64,000 nt of DNA from Cruorifilaria tuberocauda (lineage: Eukaryota; Nematoda; Chromadorea; Rhabditida; Onchocercidae). A program made the translations under genes and the position numbers. Below the pieces are notes generated by a model that did no database searches, was not told where the DNA came from, and was given only the letters and a program-made list of their open reading frames with translations. Positions within the stretch are counted from its first letter, which is position 1; the number at the start of each line of letters is the position of its first letter. The DNA lies in assembly GCA_013365365.1 (NCBI GenBank), contig JABVXU010000179.1, forward strand, positions 1 to 64,000, read 5' to 3'. Shown piece by piece: positions 37,001-49,316 of the stretch.

Positions 37001-37303
37001 GAAACTACATCAACAAGTAATCGATTCAGTGAAATTTCAAATTATCCGAATTTGGGAAAACAGAGAAAACTCTCGGATGTGGAAGAAGCACAAATGGAAC
37101 AATCAAGTTCAGTAGAGGAAGAATTAAAAATGAAAATAGTCTTGATGCCAAAACCATATCAAACATTAGATAAGCATATTGGGATTGAACAGCAACAAAG
37201 TGATCGAGAAAGTAATCCATCCAGAAGTATATCATCATATAATTCCACAGCAACAACTACAACTTATGAAAGCACACAAGATTTATCCACAATTAGATCA
37301 TAA
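34055..37303 (+). CDS. Ser/Thr-rich disordered protein, 506 residues
   Basis: Five phase-matched exons: 34055-34221, 34759-35044, 35560-35702, 36058-36141, 36463-37303 (TAA); 1521 nt. The last exon alone gives a 281-codon frame, the longest in the window. Serine, threonine, asparagine and glutamate dominate throughout (for example SESSSKTSESTDNDDYSDS), with no hydrophobic core, membrane helix or signal peptide. Recognisable short patches are the N-terminal VEDLSSVIGLMAYGDLRK, a basic RRRGSRQHAGRS across the first junction, a tyrosine/proline patch (FEIPPYLNTIPTSPY) and a Lys-Pro patch (KIVLMPKPYQTLDK). It looks intrinsically disordered and heavily phosphorylatable, as in scaffold or granule proteins. 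I do not recognise the family. It lies 584 nt downstream of the anchored-protein gene, same strand. Confidence 0.72.
35215..35268 (+). repeat. (GAATCA)n hexanucleotide repeat
   Basis: About eight GAATCA/GAATCG units in the second intron of the Ser-rich gene. One frame reads Glu-Ser repeats, but no GT donor follows it before a stop, so it is treated as non-coding. Confidence 0.75.
35463..35552 (+). repeat. 31-bp tandem repeat, three copies, beside an acceptor
   Basis: Three nearly identical 31-bp units begin at 35463, 35494 and 35525 (AACAAGTTACTTAAAGATTAC...). The last ends 7 bp before the CTTACAG acceptor of exon 35560, so it occupies the branch-point region. Confidence 0.88.
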
Positions 37304-37712
37304 TAATTATATTATATTCTTCATCGATTACTTTAGCCAATATAAAGTTACAGTTGATAAGAATACTGATTACTGCAAACTATTCGCTTGCTATCATTAT
37401 TATCATTAGTATGCTATCCTTCTAAAATTACCCGAAAAAAAAAACTGCAAAATATTTTGTAAAACTAGTTAGTGTAATTTCTAATCAGTGCTTATCTTCA
37501 TAGCATAAACAGGAGAAGATTTTATGAGAGATTAATCCAACGAAGTTTGAAAATTACAATATTATTCCATGTTATATTTCTTTTCGAAGTATTTTCTTTA
37601 AAACGAAAAAGAGGAAAGTTATTTTTTGTTAATTTTTCTTCACGACAATATTTTGTTCATATTACAAATCTGATATTTATTATAAATATGTAGTTTATAT
37701 GTACATTCAATG

Positions 37713-37718
37713 AATAAA
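37713..37718 (+). terminator. AATAAA signal, Ser-rich gene
   Basis: AATAAA 410 nt after the stop at 37303, before the convergent METTL5 gene; a plausible plus-strand poly(A) signal. Confidence 0.35.
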
Positions 37719-37782
37719 TATTATGAACGAAACAAAAATTCGTAGAACAAAAAAGAAAGGAATATGAAAAATCTCTTCTTAT

Positions 37783-37788
37783 TTTATT
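37783..37788 (-). terminator. AATAAA signal, METTL5 gene
   Basis: AATAAA on the minus strand about 49 nt beyond the METTL5 stop codon. It lies only 65 nt from the convergent plus-strand signal. Confidence 0.5.
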
Positions 37789-37836
37789 CCAGACATTTCA
37801 ATAACAAACAAAGAGTGCATAAAAAGAAAACAACTA

Positions 37837-39741
37837 TCACCTATTTGGGGAAATAATCTTAGAATTAACAGAAAACTTCCATAAGTCAACTTCTATATCT
37901 ACGGATTGTCGTTTATGATAAGCATATGTTGCGGGTAAATTCCAGCGTAATTGTGCGATGCATGTAGCATTGATATCAGGTAATTCTCGAACGACGAATT
38001 TAGAAATATATGACCTTGTACTACTTTTATGCAGCGAGAAAAGTTTTCCGTTTTTTTTTAGAATAGATAAACCGGCTCTAACAAATCGTAAATCTATACC
38101 TAAAATCATGAATCCATAAAATTCCTGTTTAATTTCGATATTCATCATCTCTTTAGTATTCCGTTAACAAGAAACATAATAAATTCGATCTCTGAGCTTT
38201 CAGAAAGTTAACTTTTACCAATATATAACGAGTTTTTAACGGTAATACACAAGAGTGAATAAATTTAACCAAATACCACTTTATACCACTAATAAAGTAA
38301 TCATTTCATTTAATGAAAACTTCTATAAATCTGTTAATATTAACGGTGGGAAGAAGAAATTTAAAAACATGAATAACAGATGAATCATTGTGACCAGCTG
38401 CATCTGGACTTGAATCACATATAGCATTACGATAGTTTAGACTATAAGGTTTCTTTTGTTGAAAAAATGGTGCGTGACTACATTCAATGTAAAGCGTAAC
38501 TATTATTAGCAGAAGCACTACATTAAATGAGTTGTGACTGTTGACTTCTAACAATAAAAATATTATAGTAAAGCATTATAATCTCTAGATAAAAGAATTA
38601 CCTGCATTATTCTTTGTACCAAAGGGTGGATTCATGATAACAGTATCAAATATGGGCTTTAAAGCACTGATATTTTTGGTAACATCCAAGCAAATCACAT
38701 CAATATTGTTTGCCAAATCACAATGTTCAATATTACTTTGACAAATATTGATTGCTTCTTCATCGATTTCAACACCTAATCCATAACTGAAATTATCTAA
38801 ATTATATTTCTCTTCATAATATCTTTCATTTTCAAAAATTAATTTAAAATTTCCATATCTTATGTAATCAATTTCTTAGATATCTACATAACCTTGCACC
38901 GAGTTTAATTGCTCCCAGGAGCAGCATACCAGGGCCACAGCCTAAATCCGCCACAGCGCAACCGTCAATACAACCTTCTTCTGCGATTGCATTCAATATT
39001 GCTTCTGAAACGAAATAAAAAAAGCTTTCTTATTAGTTTTTGATCAATTACAATTTAATTTTTGAAGGTAGAAGCTTATAGTTATAGTGTTGATATAATC
39101 AAGATAAAATGAATCAAAATTTCATGTTTCATGAAGATCTCCACGATCATGGCTGAATTACTGTAAATCCGAAAGTTAGTTTCGCATAAGCCTAGCACAC
39201 TTTTCCCAGAAGTTCAGTTGAACATTAAAATAAAGCGGAAGTCAGAATGTCTAGTGAGTTGGGAAGACGTTTGTCGTTTATTCAAGTAATTTGAGCCAAT
39301 CAGAGTGAAAATGTTTGTAATTACTAACTGTAAAGAGTATGAAGAAACTCTGAAGATAATTCTTGCAAGTAATCTGAAAGGTGTGTAAAGCTTGCATTCT
39401 TATTTACTAAGTTCGGTACAGAACATAAAATATTGTTCACTCAAGATGATATTTTAGAGTGTTATGAATTAGCATGTCAGTAAATATATTCGGTGAATTT
39501 TATTCCTTCATTGAACATAGTGCCGTGTTTTACGTTTTTATATACGTTTTCACGTCATTTTACGTTATTTTCTTCAAAATCTGTTTACTTTTTTAATTCA
39601 TGGTCTGATATCTCATCGAGAGATGATTAAGGAATACTTACCTGCAAGTTCAACACTCGTTGAATACTGTTCCAATTGCACTTTGAAATTTTGAAATGTT
39701 TCAATCTGCGATAGGAACCATTCAAAATGTTTCTTCTTCAT
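37837..39741 (-). CDS. METTL5: METTL5-type rRNA N6-adenine methyltransferase, 219 residues
   Basis: Four exons in phase: 39741-39642 (ATG), 39004-38893, 38786-38602, 38099-37837 (stop); 660 nt. METTL5 with TRMT112 methylates a single adenine of 18S rRNA using S-adenosylmethionine. Motif I DLGCGPGMLLLGA is at about residues 53-65 and the catalytic NPPFGTK motif at about 123-129, followed by the family signatures FSLHKSSTR and AYHKRQSVDIEVDLWKF near the C-terminus. Length matches the human protein (209 residues). The acidic residue binding the ribose (VEID) follows motif I as expected. Intron 3 holds a possible alternative last exon. The gene converges with the Ser-rich gene, whose stop is 533 bp away. 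Confidence 0.95.
38306..38547 (-). CDS. Possible alternative last exon of METTL5
   Basis: A minus-strand open frame inside METTL5 intron 3, preceded by a TTTTTATTGTTAG acceptor. Joined to exon 3 (donor 38601/38602) across a 54-nt intron it continues in phase for 80 codons to TGA. It has no ATG, so it is not an independent gene as written. The encoded tail contains one hydrophobic segment (VVLLLIIVTLYI) followed by a polar stretch with two cysteines. Using it would remove the FSLHKSST and VDIEVD elements and likely inactivate the enzyme. It could also be a chance frame. Confidence 0.35.
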
Positions 39742-41398
39742 AGTTTAGCGACGTCCAGTTAGCAACTGACCCCATGTAACACAATAATTTTTAAAGCATT
39801 TTTCAATCAGCATTCTTTTTCCAAGCTTTAAATATCTTCCTTATTTCTTAACTATTTCCATATATTTGAATTACCATTCAACCAAATAAGGAAATAAAGA
39901 GTCTGACTGGACCGTTCAAACTATTTTATAAGCTGTAAGATTTTATTAGCGAACTTTACTTTTCCTAAGGAAATATGACAAATAACTGAACAACGAAAAA
40001 AAAGAAAACTTTTCGCCGGGAAAATTACAAAGAAAAAAGGATAAGTGTTGAAACTCAAAAAGTTAACAAGACAAAACAGCTCGAAATGAAGCATGAAATG
40101 CACAGCTAAAAAAGAAACATTTTAACTGCATATTTAAACACATAACAACATTATTCAAGAACATTAACTGAGTTTGAATCTAAGCAAAAATAAAATAAGC
40201 ATGCAAGATTATTCAATCAATAATTAATCCATAAAGCATACCTTTTTTTTACTATCACAACCATTTCCAATAACAAGAACAAATCGCAATTGAATAATTG
40301 ATATGGTACAGAAAAAATAAAACTGAAAATTTAAATTCTAAAAAATTTGATCAAATTTCGTATTATCAACATGATAATCGAAGAATTCAGGAACCGAAAG
40401 AAATATTATGCCGAGTGACTGTAAAAATCGCCATCAATTTGATGGATAAAATTTTTTCACTAACTCTCGAATAATACAAATACTATTAAAAAACTAGGTA
40501 AAAGTTATGATATTTCAAAAGGCACTCTTTCCTCTTAGTTTTTCTACTTTATGAATTTCTCCGGAAATAGAAGAGGAAGAGAGAGGAAGCATAGGAGATG
40601 AAGTTTCCAAATTGAAAAGTAGTAAATAGCAACACAAAAGCAGTTTCAACTGCAAATCAATGTATCTATACAAAAGACCTACAATTTTTTTGAATGGAAT
40701 TTTTTGAAATTATCATACTGAGTTAAACGAAAGGCAAACTGGAACCCATAGAATATAACTTGATAACAAATGTATCGAATGTCTGATAGTAGAATGGTAA
40801 CAAAAAACTGGAATGCGGAGAAAGTATCGAAAATAAATCCTTAAAAAATCAATCATTTATATAAAAGTTAGGTAAAAATCATGTACTAATAAATAACTAC
40901 AGACAATTAATATTGAAATTGTATATTTTAAATAAAGATTCTATGCTTAAAAATATAGATAACAATAATTATGTACAAAAAACCCCGAAAGATTATAATT
41001 CACCGAATAAAATGTGTACAAAGAAGGTCCCAGATAAATTTGATATTTCAAGAAATATGTAATGAAATCACAAAAAGGAAATGAGAGGTGAAATGATTTT
41101 GAAAGGCAACAACGTGAAAAGCTCATCATGTCTACTGTTTAGGTCCTAATAATTTTTGGACATCGATTTTTTTAATTTTAAATTCCGTATTCAGCACTAA
41201 AATTTCCGTTAATAAGAATCCAAAGTTATCGTCATCTATATGCGTTTTCTAAAAAAACGCCGCGAATAGCTGAACTCTTAGACACAGAAACGGAAAAATT
41301 TGATCTGCGAAGGAAGTAAATAACTTGGCACTCAGCTCCCTAAGATGATTAAATTTTTAATATAATGATAGGCAACCAAGGCACTGTATAAATCTAAA
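39742..41398. other. Intergenic region between two minus-strand genes
   Basis: 1.66 kb holding the METTL5 promoter and the RhoGAP 3' UTR. I see no exon, repeat or RNA gene I can support. The minus frames at 39921-40103 and 40947-41129 lack motifs and splice sites. Confidence 0.55.
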
Positions 41399-44300
41399 CT
41401 ACCTATGAGATACAAAAGGCTGCTGTTGCGGTTGCATCGATGGAAATCGTTTGAACTCTTTTAAAAGATATTCCACTGTTTGTCCCTGCATAATCATATT
41501 GTAGGCAAGATGTGAATTACTTTGTACACCAGTTGGTTTTTCTTTCAATTTCTTATTAGTAGCTTTCCCTTTTTTCGAATTGCCACCCTTTTTACTATCA
41601 CCATTCATCTCACTACTACCACTGCTAAAGAGAGATGGGCCAAACATGATTGCCAAATTGTGGATTTCCATCCGATTCTTATCTGCATGATTCGAAACGC
41701 TGAAAATTTCCGAAACCTTGAAAAGATTTGAAAACAGCTATAATCACATTAACGAATGCGATGCACATTATCAAATAAAGTTCTAAGTCATCCGAAATAT
41801 ATAATATGGCATAACGGGTATTACATATAAAATGGGGCTTTAAATCAAACTATAAATCATTTATAATCAATAATCCGTATTTGTCTGGACATTTGCAATC
41901 CAAGCCATTAGATTTTAATTTATATTTCGTTAAAATAAAAGATTCTGAACCAACCGTATAAGATGACCAAATAGAACTTTGAGCGTTTCTCGATTTACCA
42001 ACGGCAGTTTATTTAATAAATCGTCAAATGCTTTCAATTTTCCTTCTCCTTTAGGCAGCCCTGAATTTCATATTTAATTGAATTATGAGCGGGAAAGGAA
42101 GTGAACCGGAAATGAGCGATATATAAATTAACAAAACTTACGATTGGCATGAATAAAATCCTTCGCCAGATTAGATGGAAAAATTGGCTCCGATAATTCG
42201 CGAAAGAATAATTTCAAAGCTCCTGTTAAAACATGGACATCATCTTCTGCCAACAGAGCAACATATTTTTCTGAAATTTAATGACTGATGTGCTTTCATC
42301 AAGTAATTTCCCGAACGTTTGCAGAATGTATTTTACACCGATTACCTTGATCAACTTGGCATCGAATTCTTTGAATTGATGAAAGATTACCGCTAACTCG
42401 ATAAAGACCATCTGTATCAAGACCTTTCGACTCAACTACTTCCGTTACCAGCTGGATAAAACGTGGAACTGTCGTCTGTTCATGGTGGCAAATTGCGGCT
42501 AGCGTACTTCCGAAAACGGGTTCTGCTATAAGATGTAATTTGAGAAACTTTTGAAAATCAGTTCGCTTCGTTCATTATCATAAATTTTTCAACTTACACT
42601 TGAAGATAATTAAATCTTGCAGTTACTAGAGCTTTATAGAGATTCCAGTACTGGTTGTGCGAACCACTTACTATTATTATTTATCACCAATCATAAATAA
42701 AGCTAATTTGGATGTCATTTGTATATAACACTGATTGAGCGGATCGGTCTACCAAAAATTAGATGACCACAATATTTGTTCTAGCTTGGATATGGTACAA
42801 ACAACGTACCATTGTGCTTTGGCTGTTTTACAGTTCCAAGAAGAGGAAATCATTTGTAAATTCAAATCCACCTACAAGTCATAAAAACAGAAAAAAAATA
42901 GATATAAATAAAACTAACGTTTGTAAATGCCCTTCTCTTTTAGGCTTTCTATAGATGGTCTCGATCGAAAAAACCGTTTTAATTTTTCTATGATAGACTC
43001 CCGCGTCAACCTTGTCTCCTCAATATCAATACGTTTTTTCTCGTCGCTTGTTACTGCAACATCCGGCGCTAAAAGAGTAGCTTAAAACAAGCAAAAAAAG
43101 AAGTGTATATACGTGAAACATATTTCTTCAAAAAATTTCATTCTTGTAATAAATGAGAAAACAACCTTTTCCCAAGGCCTTCGATTTCTTAAAAGAACGC
43201 CGCGTTTGGCCAACACTAAGTGATCTTGAGGAATATGACAAATTGCTTGGATTTCGCATTAAACCAGTAGTTAAACCTCTCTCCACTACAGGTGTCGGGT
43301 ATGCATCAGGACGCGGCTGAACAGTATTCTATTAACCATCAAAATAAAAATTTCGGTAACTGCGCTTATTTCATCCTTTTCTCAAATTTTAAATTATAAC
43401 TAGAATTAAGACCACATAAGCTAAACTTGGAGGCAAAAAAACCGCTATAACGAAATGATATCATTAATGTAATTAATCTTTTACGTTCAGTTTGATATAA
43501 TAATGGAATACTGCAGTGTAAGAAATGTGCAAATTTGTGAAGTAAAAAAAATGAGCTTGAAGAAAATTTTGGACATACCAATTTTGATACAACCTGGCGC
43601 ATTGCATGAAACCATCCATTTATATCCTGGGTGTTCGAAGTACTAAAGTAATAAATCGTACCATCTGTTAGTTCAAGCTATAATATCACATAATGAATTG
43701 ACTTGTGATGCCTCAGAATTTTAAATCATTTGTTCATCACATCGCAGCATAATAATCTCTTCAGGCAACAACAATACTCTCTTATTTTTCCATTATGAGC
43801 GATAATAGAAAACCACCTATTAAGGCCGGATTGATTCTATGCTACGAACAATCTATCATATTAAACACAAACCGATTTTCATGTTCTCATCATTTTGTTA
43901 AATAATTGAAACATATGACAAAAAAAGTGACTTCAAACAGAAAATAAATCACACTTACCTGAAAAATATGCTTCCTACGTTTATCTTTTTCATCTGCCCA
44001 TTTCAAGATTGCTCCTCGAAGATCGCACATACCCAAAGGTGCCTCATAATGACGACCTGATTTCTGCAAATCAGTTTAGTAAACCGTTCATATCATGCAG
44101 CCGCTCTCATCATTTCAAGTGTTAATTTAAGGCTTAATAATTATTTAATAGCAAATATACCTCAGCGCTTCGTTCATCTTTGTAAAATATGATATGAGCA
44201 GAAGAAAGAAAAAGATAACAAGTTGTCCATTCTTTTTTTTTTAATTTTATTCCTGCATCTGCCACTTTACACTGAAAAATTTGCTTACTTTGCACAACAT

Positions 44301-46216
44301 AAGGAAGCATCATTAATTGACAGATAGGGAAAACGGAAAATGGAAGGTCAGAAAAAATGCATTAGTTATATACAACAATAATACTCAGTGAACTGAATCA
44401 GAAAATAGAACATTTAACCAATACCATTCTACAGGATCATTGGATTGCTAATAGTATGGGGTAGCATGGCTACTTTTGGGTAATGATAGTATCATGATTG
44501 CATATGAAAAAATAAGTAACAAGTAAACTCCCAAAAGTAAAATGATTAATTGATCCACTTGTAATAAGTTGTAAATATTAGATGGTCTAGAATACCCGAC
44601 ATTTCTACTTTTTCAACTTATTTAAGCTTTTGAAATAGATGTGCTTTGGTATTGATCGACGATATTCCTGCCTCTCTGATCTAGGCTTAGCACGGAAACA
44701 TTCCGATTAAAACAAACATTAAAATAATAACTCTGAATAATAAGTCTGTAACTATTACTTAATGATAGATTCATTTGCTATCCTAGAAATGTCGGTACCA
44801 CCATGGAATCGCTAAAAATCAAACTGGATCAATACGAACCTTTTCCAATGTCCCACATTTGATTGATTTATGAGCAATGTTTCGCGAAGGTAAGCGATTA
44901 GAGTAATTGCTGGAGCATGGTTCGCTGATAACAGTTTTAGGAGCTGAAAAGTTGGAATAAACTTTCATCTCAAAAACTGAAAATACAAAGCGCTAAAAGA
45001 TAAAATTCGCAAGCCAGAAGAATATATACAATCTGCATAAGGAATAACAAAGGCTCGATAGAGGAATGTTTAAGAAAAATGATACAAAGCTTACTCCTGT
45101 TCGAAATTTTCTAAATTGAGTTTTGTCAGATATAAATTCGCTATCCATTTTTTAAAGCGAAATTTACCTAAATGAAAATTCACATCAGTTCCAATTTCCT
45201 CATTTGATTTATGTGAATGTAAGTGTCCAGTAGCTTGAAGTTCTTGAGCTATTGTTTGCACTGACATTCGTTTTTCCATAATTTTATTACGTACGCTTAA
45301 AGTTGACCAAACCGCACTTGATTTACTATTCTCACTGCTGATATCATCATCCGGTTTTGCCTAAGCAGCAGAATTCCTTTATCTTCAACAATTCTATTCT
45401 AATTTTCATTTGAGGAAATGTTTAGGAAATCTGATATGAATAACAATCAAACTTATATGTATAGATAGCGCATTATTTTAAATTTCTCTTTGAAATCACA
45501 GCCATATGACCATTTCGGAATTATACACTCTGTGGATAATAATTTGTTATGCTAAATCTCATTGTTTGCATATCAAATTCTAACAGTGATGGTGGCATGA
45601 ACTACAAGTGGAATGCACAATATTATGCTACAATCAACCAGCACTCACAACACAAACAGCAGATGTAGTGGAATGAGATTCCGAACATGACGCTGAAACA
45701 TCATCCCTCGATTCGGCTTCATGTAGCGAGACATTCTGCTGGTTGCTCAAACCATTTAGCACACCGATAACTTCCAAAGGAGGTTTTAGAAAGCGCGGTG
45801 GTTTCCAATGGCAATCACCCGTCTCATGGTTATAAAAATATGATCTGCAATAAAACAAAGATTTTGGATATTCATCTCAAGTTCTGATATCTGATTTTAA
45901 ATCTAAATTCCATTGGTAAACATGATTTAGTGTTTCTTGATCTGGCCAACAGCGATATTTTTTAGAATCGTTCCAAAAATGATACTGTTCATGATATTTT
46001 TATCTTTTAAAATATGGCGATCGAAATAAACCTTCCGGCATCTGTGAGATATTCGTACCATCCGCTACCGACATCGCGAACTGCTTCATCGGTGGAACTC
46101 GGGATGGGTGGCTTCCCTTGTCTTCGACTTTCTTCTTCCATTTCTTGAACATTTGCATATATATGCTCTTCACCATTTATTGATCCTTCTTCTGTGGTAC
46201 TTCGTGAATCATTCAT
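41399..46216 (-). CDS. WW-PH-RhoGAP protein (ARHGAP12/15/27 type), 668 residues
   Basis: Thirteen exons, all phases matching: 46216-46032, 45844-45649, 45360-45168, 44943-44840, 44271-44161, 44063-43959, 43677-43579, 43316-43166, 43068-42919, 42522-42346, 42270-42142, 42060-41955, 41699-41399. It stimulates GTP hydrolysis by Rho-family GTPases at membranes. A WW domain (about 52-80: GWYEYLTDAGR, FYNHETGDCHWKPP) is split by intron 1. A PH domain follows (about 220-330: KCGTLEK, WTTCYLFLSSAHIIFYKD, GWFHAMRQVV). The RhoGAP domain (about 430-660) begins with GIYKQPVFGSTL and has the arginine finger GLYRVSG (about R473), TGALKLFFRELSEPIF, KLPLVNRETL and HNLAIMFGPSLF. No SH3 domain is seen at the N-terminus. 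A Lys/Gly/Ser-rich insertion of about 40 residues follows IMFGPSLF inside the GAP domain. Exon 10 has a tandem TAGCAG acceptor (PE or Q). Confidence 0.95.
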
Positions 46217-47412
46217 CTTTTCTTGGTCAAACTGAGAGCATAAAAAGAAAATACTAATAACCCAAATTGTAAGTCATAAGATACGACACAAAAATTGTTT
46301 TTTTTAAGAATTCATGAAATTCTCATTGATAAAATTAATTGAAAATTTGAATCATTATATGGAAACGAGGCAAGAGAGAACTCTTGCCTCAAAGAACTAT
46401 CTGCTCATGCAAATAAGAATATCATTGTTATTCTCCCAAACAACGTGCGCAATTCAATCGTTTCATCCTATAGGAAAAACAAAATATGTAATCTCAGTCG
46501 GTTGCAAACTTTTTTAACATACTATCTTAATCCTAATTTAGTGATATTATTCGCATTATAGTATCTTGAAATACGATTATAATAATCAGCTTATAACATA
46601 ATACCTTCCGCCCATGACACCAAGCCACTGGCGGTGGTTATTTGAAATTCTTCCTCAATCACAAATACACACATTACTTAGTGAATCATAAATCAATTAC
46701 GGCTTCTTCACTTTTGAGCTAAATACTTCGTGACATATGAATTATAAAATTCTAAAATTTCATTCAGCTCAAAATTTTTGTACGTAATACAAAATTTTTA
46801 ATTTAAAATACTGCAATTTAATTTAATTTTTCAGAAGCAAGAATATCAATATAATATTTTTAGCTTAAAAAAATGCATACTTGATTAATGACATTATCAA
46901 AGAATAAATTTTGATGCAAATTAGAGCTATAAATACCACTCGTCATCCGGATATTTCAATCAACCAATTCCGTTAACCAATGATGAGCATAGCGTTCACT
47001 TCACTTAACTCCTGTAAATAATACTGCACAATGGCTATCAAATTTTCGCAAAATATCTCTGCGTCCCGCCACAAACGCCAGGTAAAAGAAAAAAAAACCC
47101 ATGTGCAAAACCACGTATACAACGTGAGAAGACAAACGCGGTCCACTCCAAATATAACAAAATTCTCGCGGCCCTTCTGAAATTTCTCATGATTTCAGGC
47201 TTTCTTCTTATTGACAGCCTAGGTGCAATTTAAAAACATTCATCTGATTTATTCAATTTTTTAAAGAATTTCCTTCTTAAAAGAATTTTTTCCGGTATTT
47301 TTACTTTATTTTTTTATGGGATTTCTTTTTTCTTTGTTCAGTAATATATTTGTTACGTTTTTTTTAAAGACAGTAAAATTTTGAAATCGGAATTTTGAAG
47401 TAGAAAAATTTT

Positions 47413-47640
47413 GTTATTTTAATTCCTACTCCCTCATAACAGTATCTATCTATCCTCAGTAATAAACCCTTGAAAGAGTGTTTTCCTCTCCCCACTGATA
47501 GGGAAGAAAAAAACCTTTTTAAAATCATAATTTTGAAAATTTAATTGCTGTTCCCTACCTAACACTATCTACCTATCCTCAGTACCAAACCTTTGAAAGA
47601 GCGCTTTTCTCCTCCCTGCTGATAAGAAAGAAAAAAGCCT
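47413..47640 (+). repeat. Diverged tandem duplication, about 110 bp unit
   Basis: Two copies (about 47413-47522 and 47534-47640) share CTATCTATCCTCAGTAxxAAACC, TTGAAAGAG and a CTGATA-GAAGAAAAAA block in the same order, at roughly 75-80% identity, in the shared upstream region of the RhoGAP and copper ATPase genes. Confidence 0.75.
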
Positions 47641-49310
47641 GGAAAAAGTAAAAAATTGATTTCTTATGTTTGCTGTCATTATTTTATCTCAAGCGAAAAA
47701 TATTTGCTTAAGACGTTTTTTTTTTTTTTTTCGTTTTCTAATTCTAAAGTGGTATCAGCGTATACCAGCTATTATTTGCATATCAAAGAATTACCGGGAA
47801 TTCTGTTTTCAGAAATTTATTGATATTTTAAAATTAATATAACCAGTTTTATTCATTGCACGATCAAAGGTTTCAAGTATTAAATGTTAAATGGTATCGT
47901 TATTTCTTTATGACTGTTTTTTCTCTTCCTTCTTTCTTTTTCTTTCCTATTTTTTCTTTCTGCCCCTCTCTTCCTCTCTTCGTCTTTTTCATAGCAAAAT
48001 GGAAAGAGAAGTGTTTCCCTCAATTCTTTATGTGAAAAGCAAATTTCATTAAATCACACGTAAAACTGACATTGTCCATTAACTATTAAAAATTTTTCTT
48101 CTTGAGTAACTTCTTGATTTACCTTTTTAAAATGCAATAAATGAAAAGTTCTTTTGTTAGTGATGTCATTGAAAGAAAGAAAAAGTACATTGGAACAAGT
48201 AATACTTATGATGATATGCTTTTTATGATTGAATTTTCAAATAGCATTTAGAATTTCATTTGCCATCATGATACTGTTCAATTTTTGTTTCTTTGCTCGA
48301 ATTTATGATTTGCATTTATATTTATGATATGTTTCTTGATGAATTTATAATTTCTATATTTATGATAAGATATTACGATTGTTTATAATTTAATCTGTTT
48401 GATTTTTTTCTTTTAAATATTCAATTCAAACAGCAAAAATTCATGTGATGTTAAAGAAGAGAAAGTATGCAATTTCTCTAGTGATATAAAATTTCCTTTT
48501 TACATTTTCATTCACTTTTTCCTCATTAGAAAAGAAACTGGAAATTCAAGTATTTAAAACATATCTTAATGAATAATAATTATTAATAAGAAAAATATTT
48601 ATTAGCGTCTTTTACATCCTTTTCATTTCGTTAGCTATGCTTTATGAACCGGTTTTACGAATCACTTTCTAAAACTTTCATTAAGAAACGATTGGTATTT
48701 TTTTTTTCATTGTGATGTTTAAATTTTCTAATTCCGCAGGTTTATGTTGTTGTTGTGCGGTTTAATTTTCATTCATTTGTCATTAATTTTTATCATAAAT
48801 TTTACTAACAAATGCATTTTGAATAAACGGATCAAGCAATTATGAATTTTTTTAATAATAAATTATGAAAAGATTACGCAATTGTGTATGGTGGTGATCA
48901 TCTTGTCTCAAAACTTTCGATTGTTCTCCTTTCTTCCCATTCTAGTTTTTCTTTTTATTCCAACTCATTTGTGATGTTTGTTCCTTTGTTAATTTATCGA
49001 TTAGTGATCCAGGAAGAAGTCAGGAATTTTTGATCGAAATTTGTCATTTTAAACGAAAATTTATAATTTCATATTTTTTTATCAAATGTTTTTTAGCTCT
49101 TGTTATTTTCTACAAATATTTCCATATATGTTTCATACATAAGCAGGTTGAAGTAATTATCCTATTGTGTCTTAAATTGTTCCTAGGTAACTTACATGAC
49201 GTCTTGTAACATGGTTAATTTTTTTTTTAAGTCTAGTTAAGCTATTTAAAATAATTTGTTCGCGCAGCATAATATCATTTACATAAACAGTTGTTGTTTC
49301 ATTTTTCTTT

Positions 49311-49316
49311 TTTCAG
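49311..49316 (+). promoter_or_regulatory. Probable spliced-leader acceptor of the copper ATPase gene
   Basis: TTTCTTTTTTCAG abuts the start codon at 49317 with no 5' leader bases between. A cis-spliced 5' UTR exon is the alternative; either way the position supports this ATG as the start. Confidence 0.6.

Larger units (their letters stand above)
46217..49316. other. Divergent intergenic region (RhoGAP / copper ATPase)
   Basis: 3.1 kb between two divergently transcribed genes, so it should carry both promoters. Apart from the duplication at 47413-47640 it is AT-rich with T-runs and no gene. The plus ORF at 46314-46517 lacks motifs. A CTCTCAG site 15 nt before the RhoGAP ATG on the minus strand could be its trans-splice acceptor. 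Confidence 0.55.
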
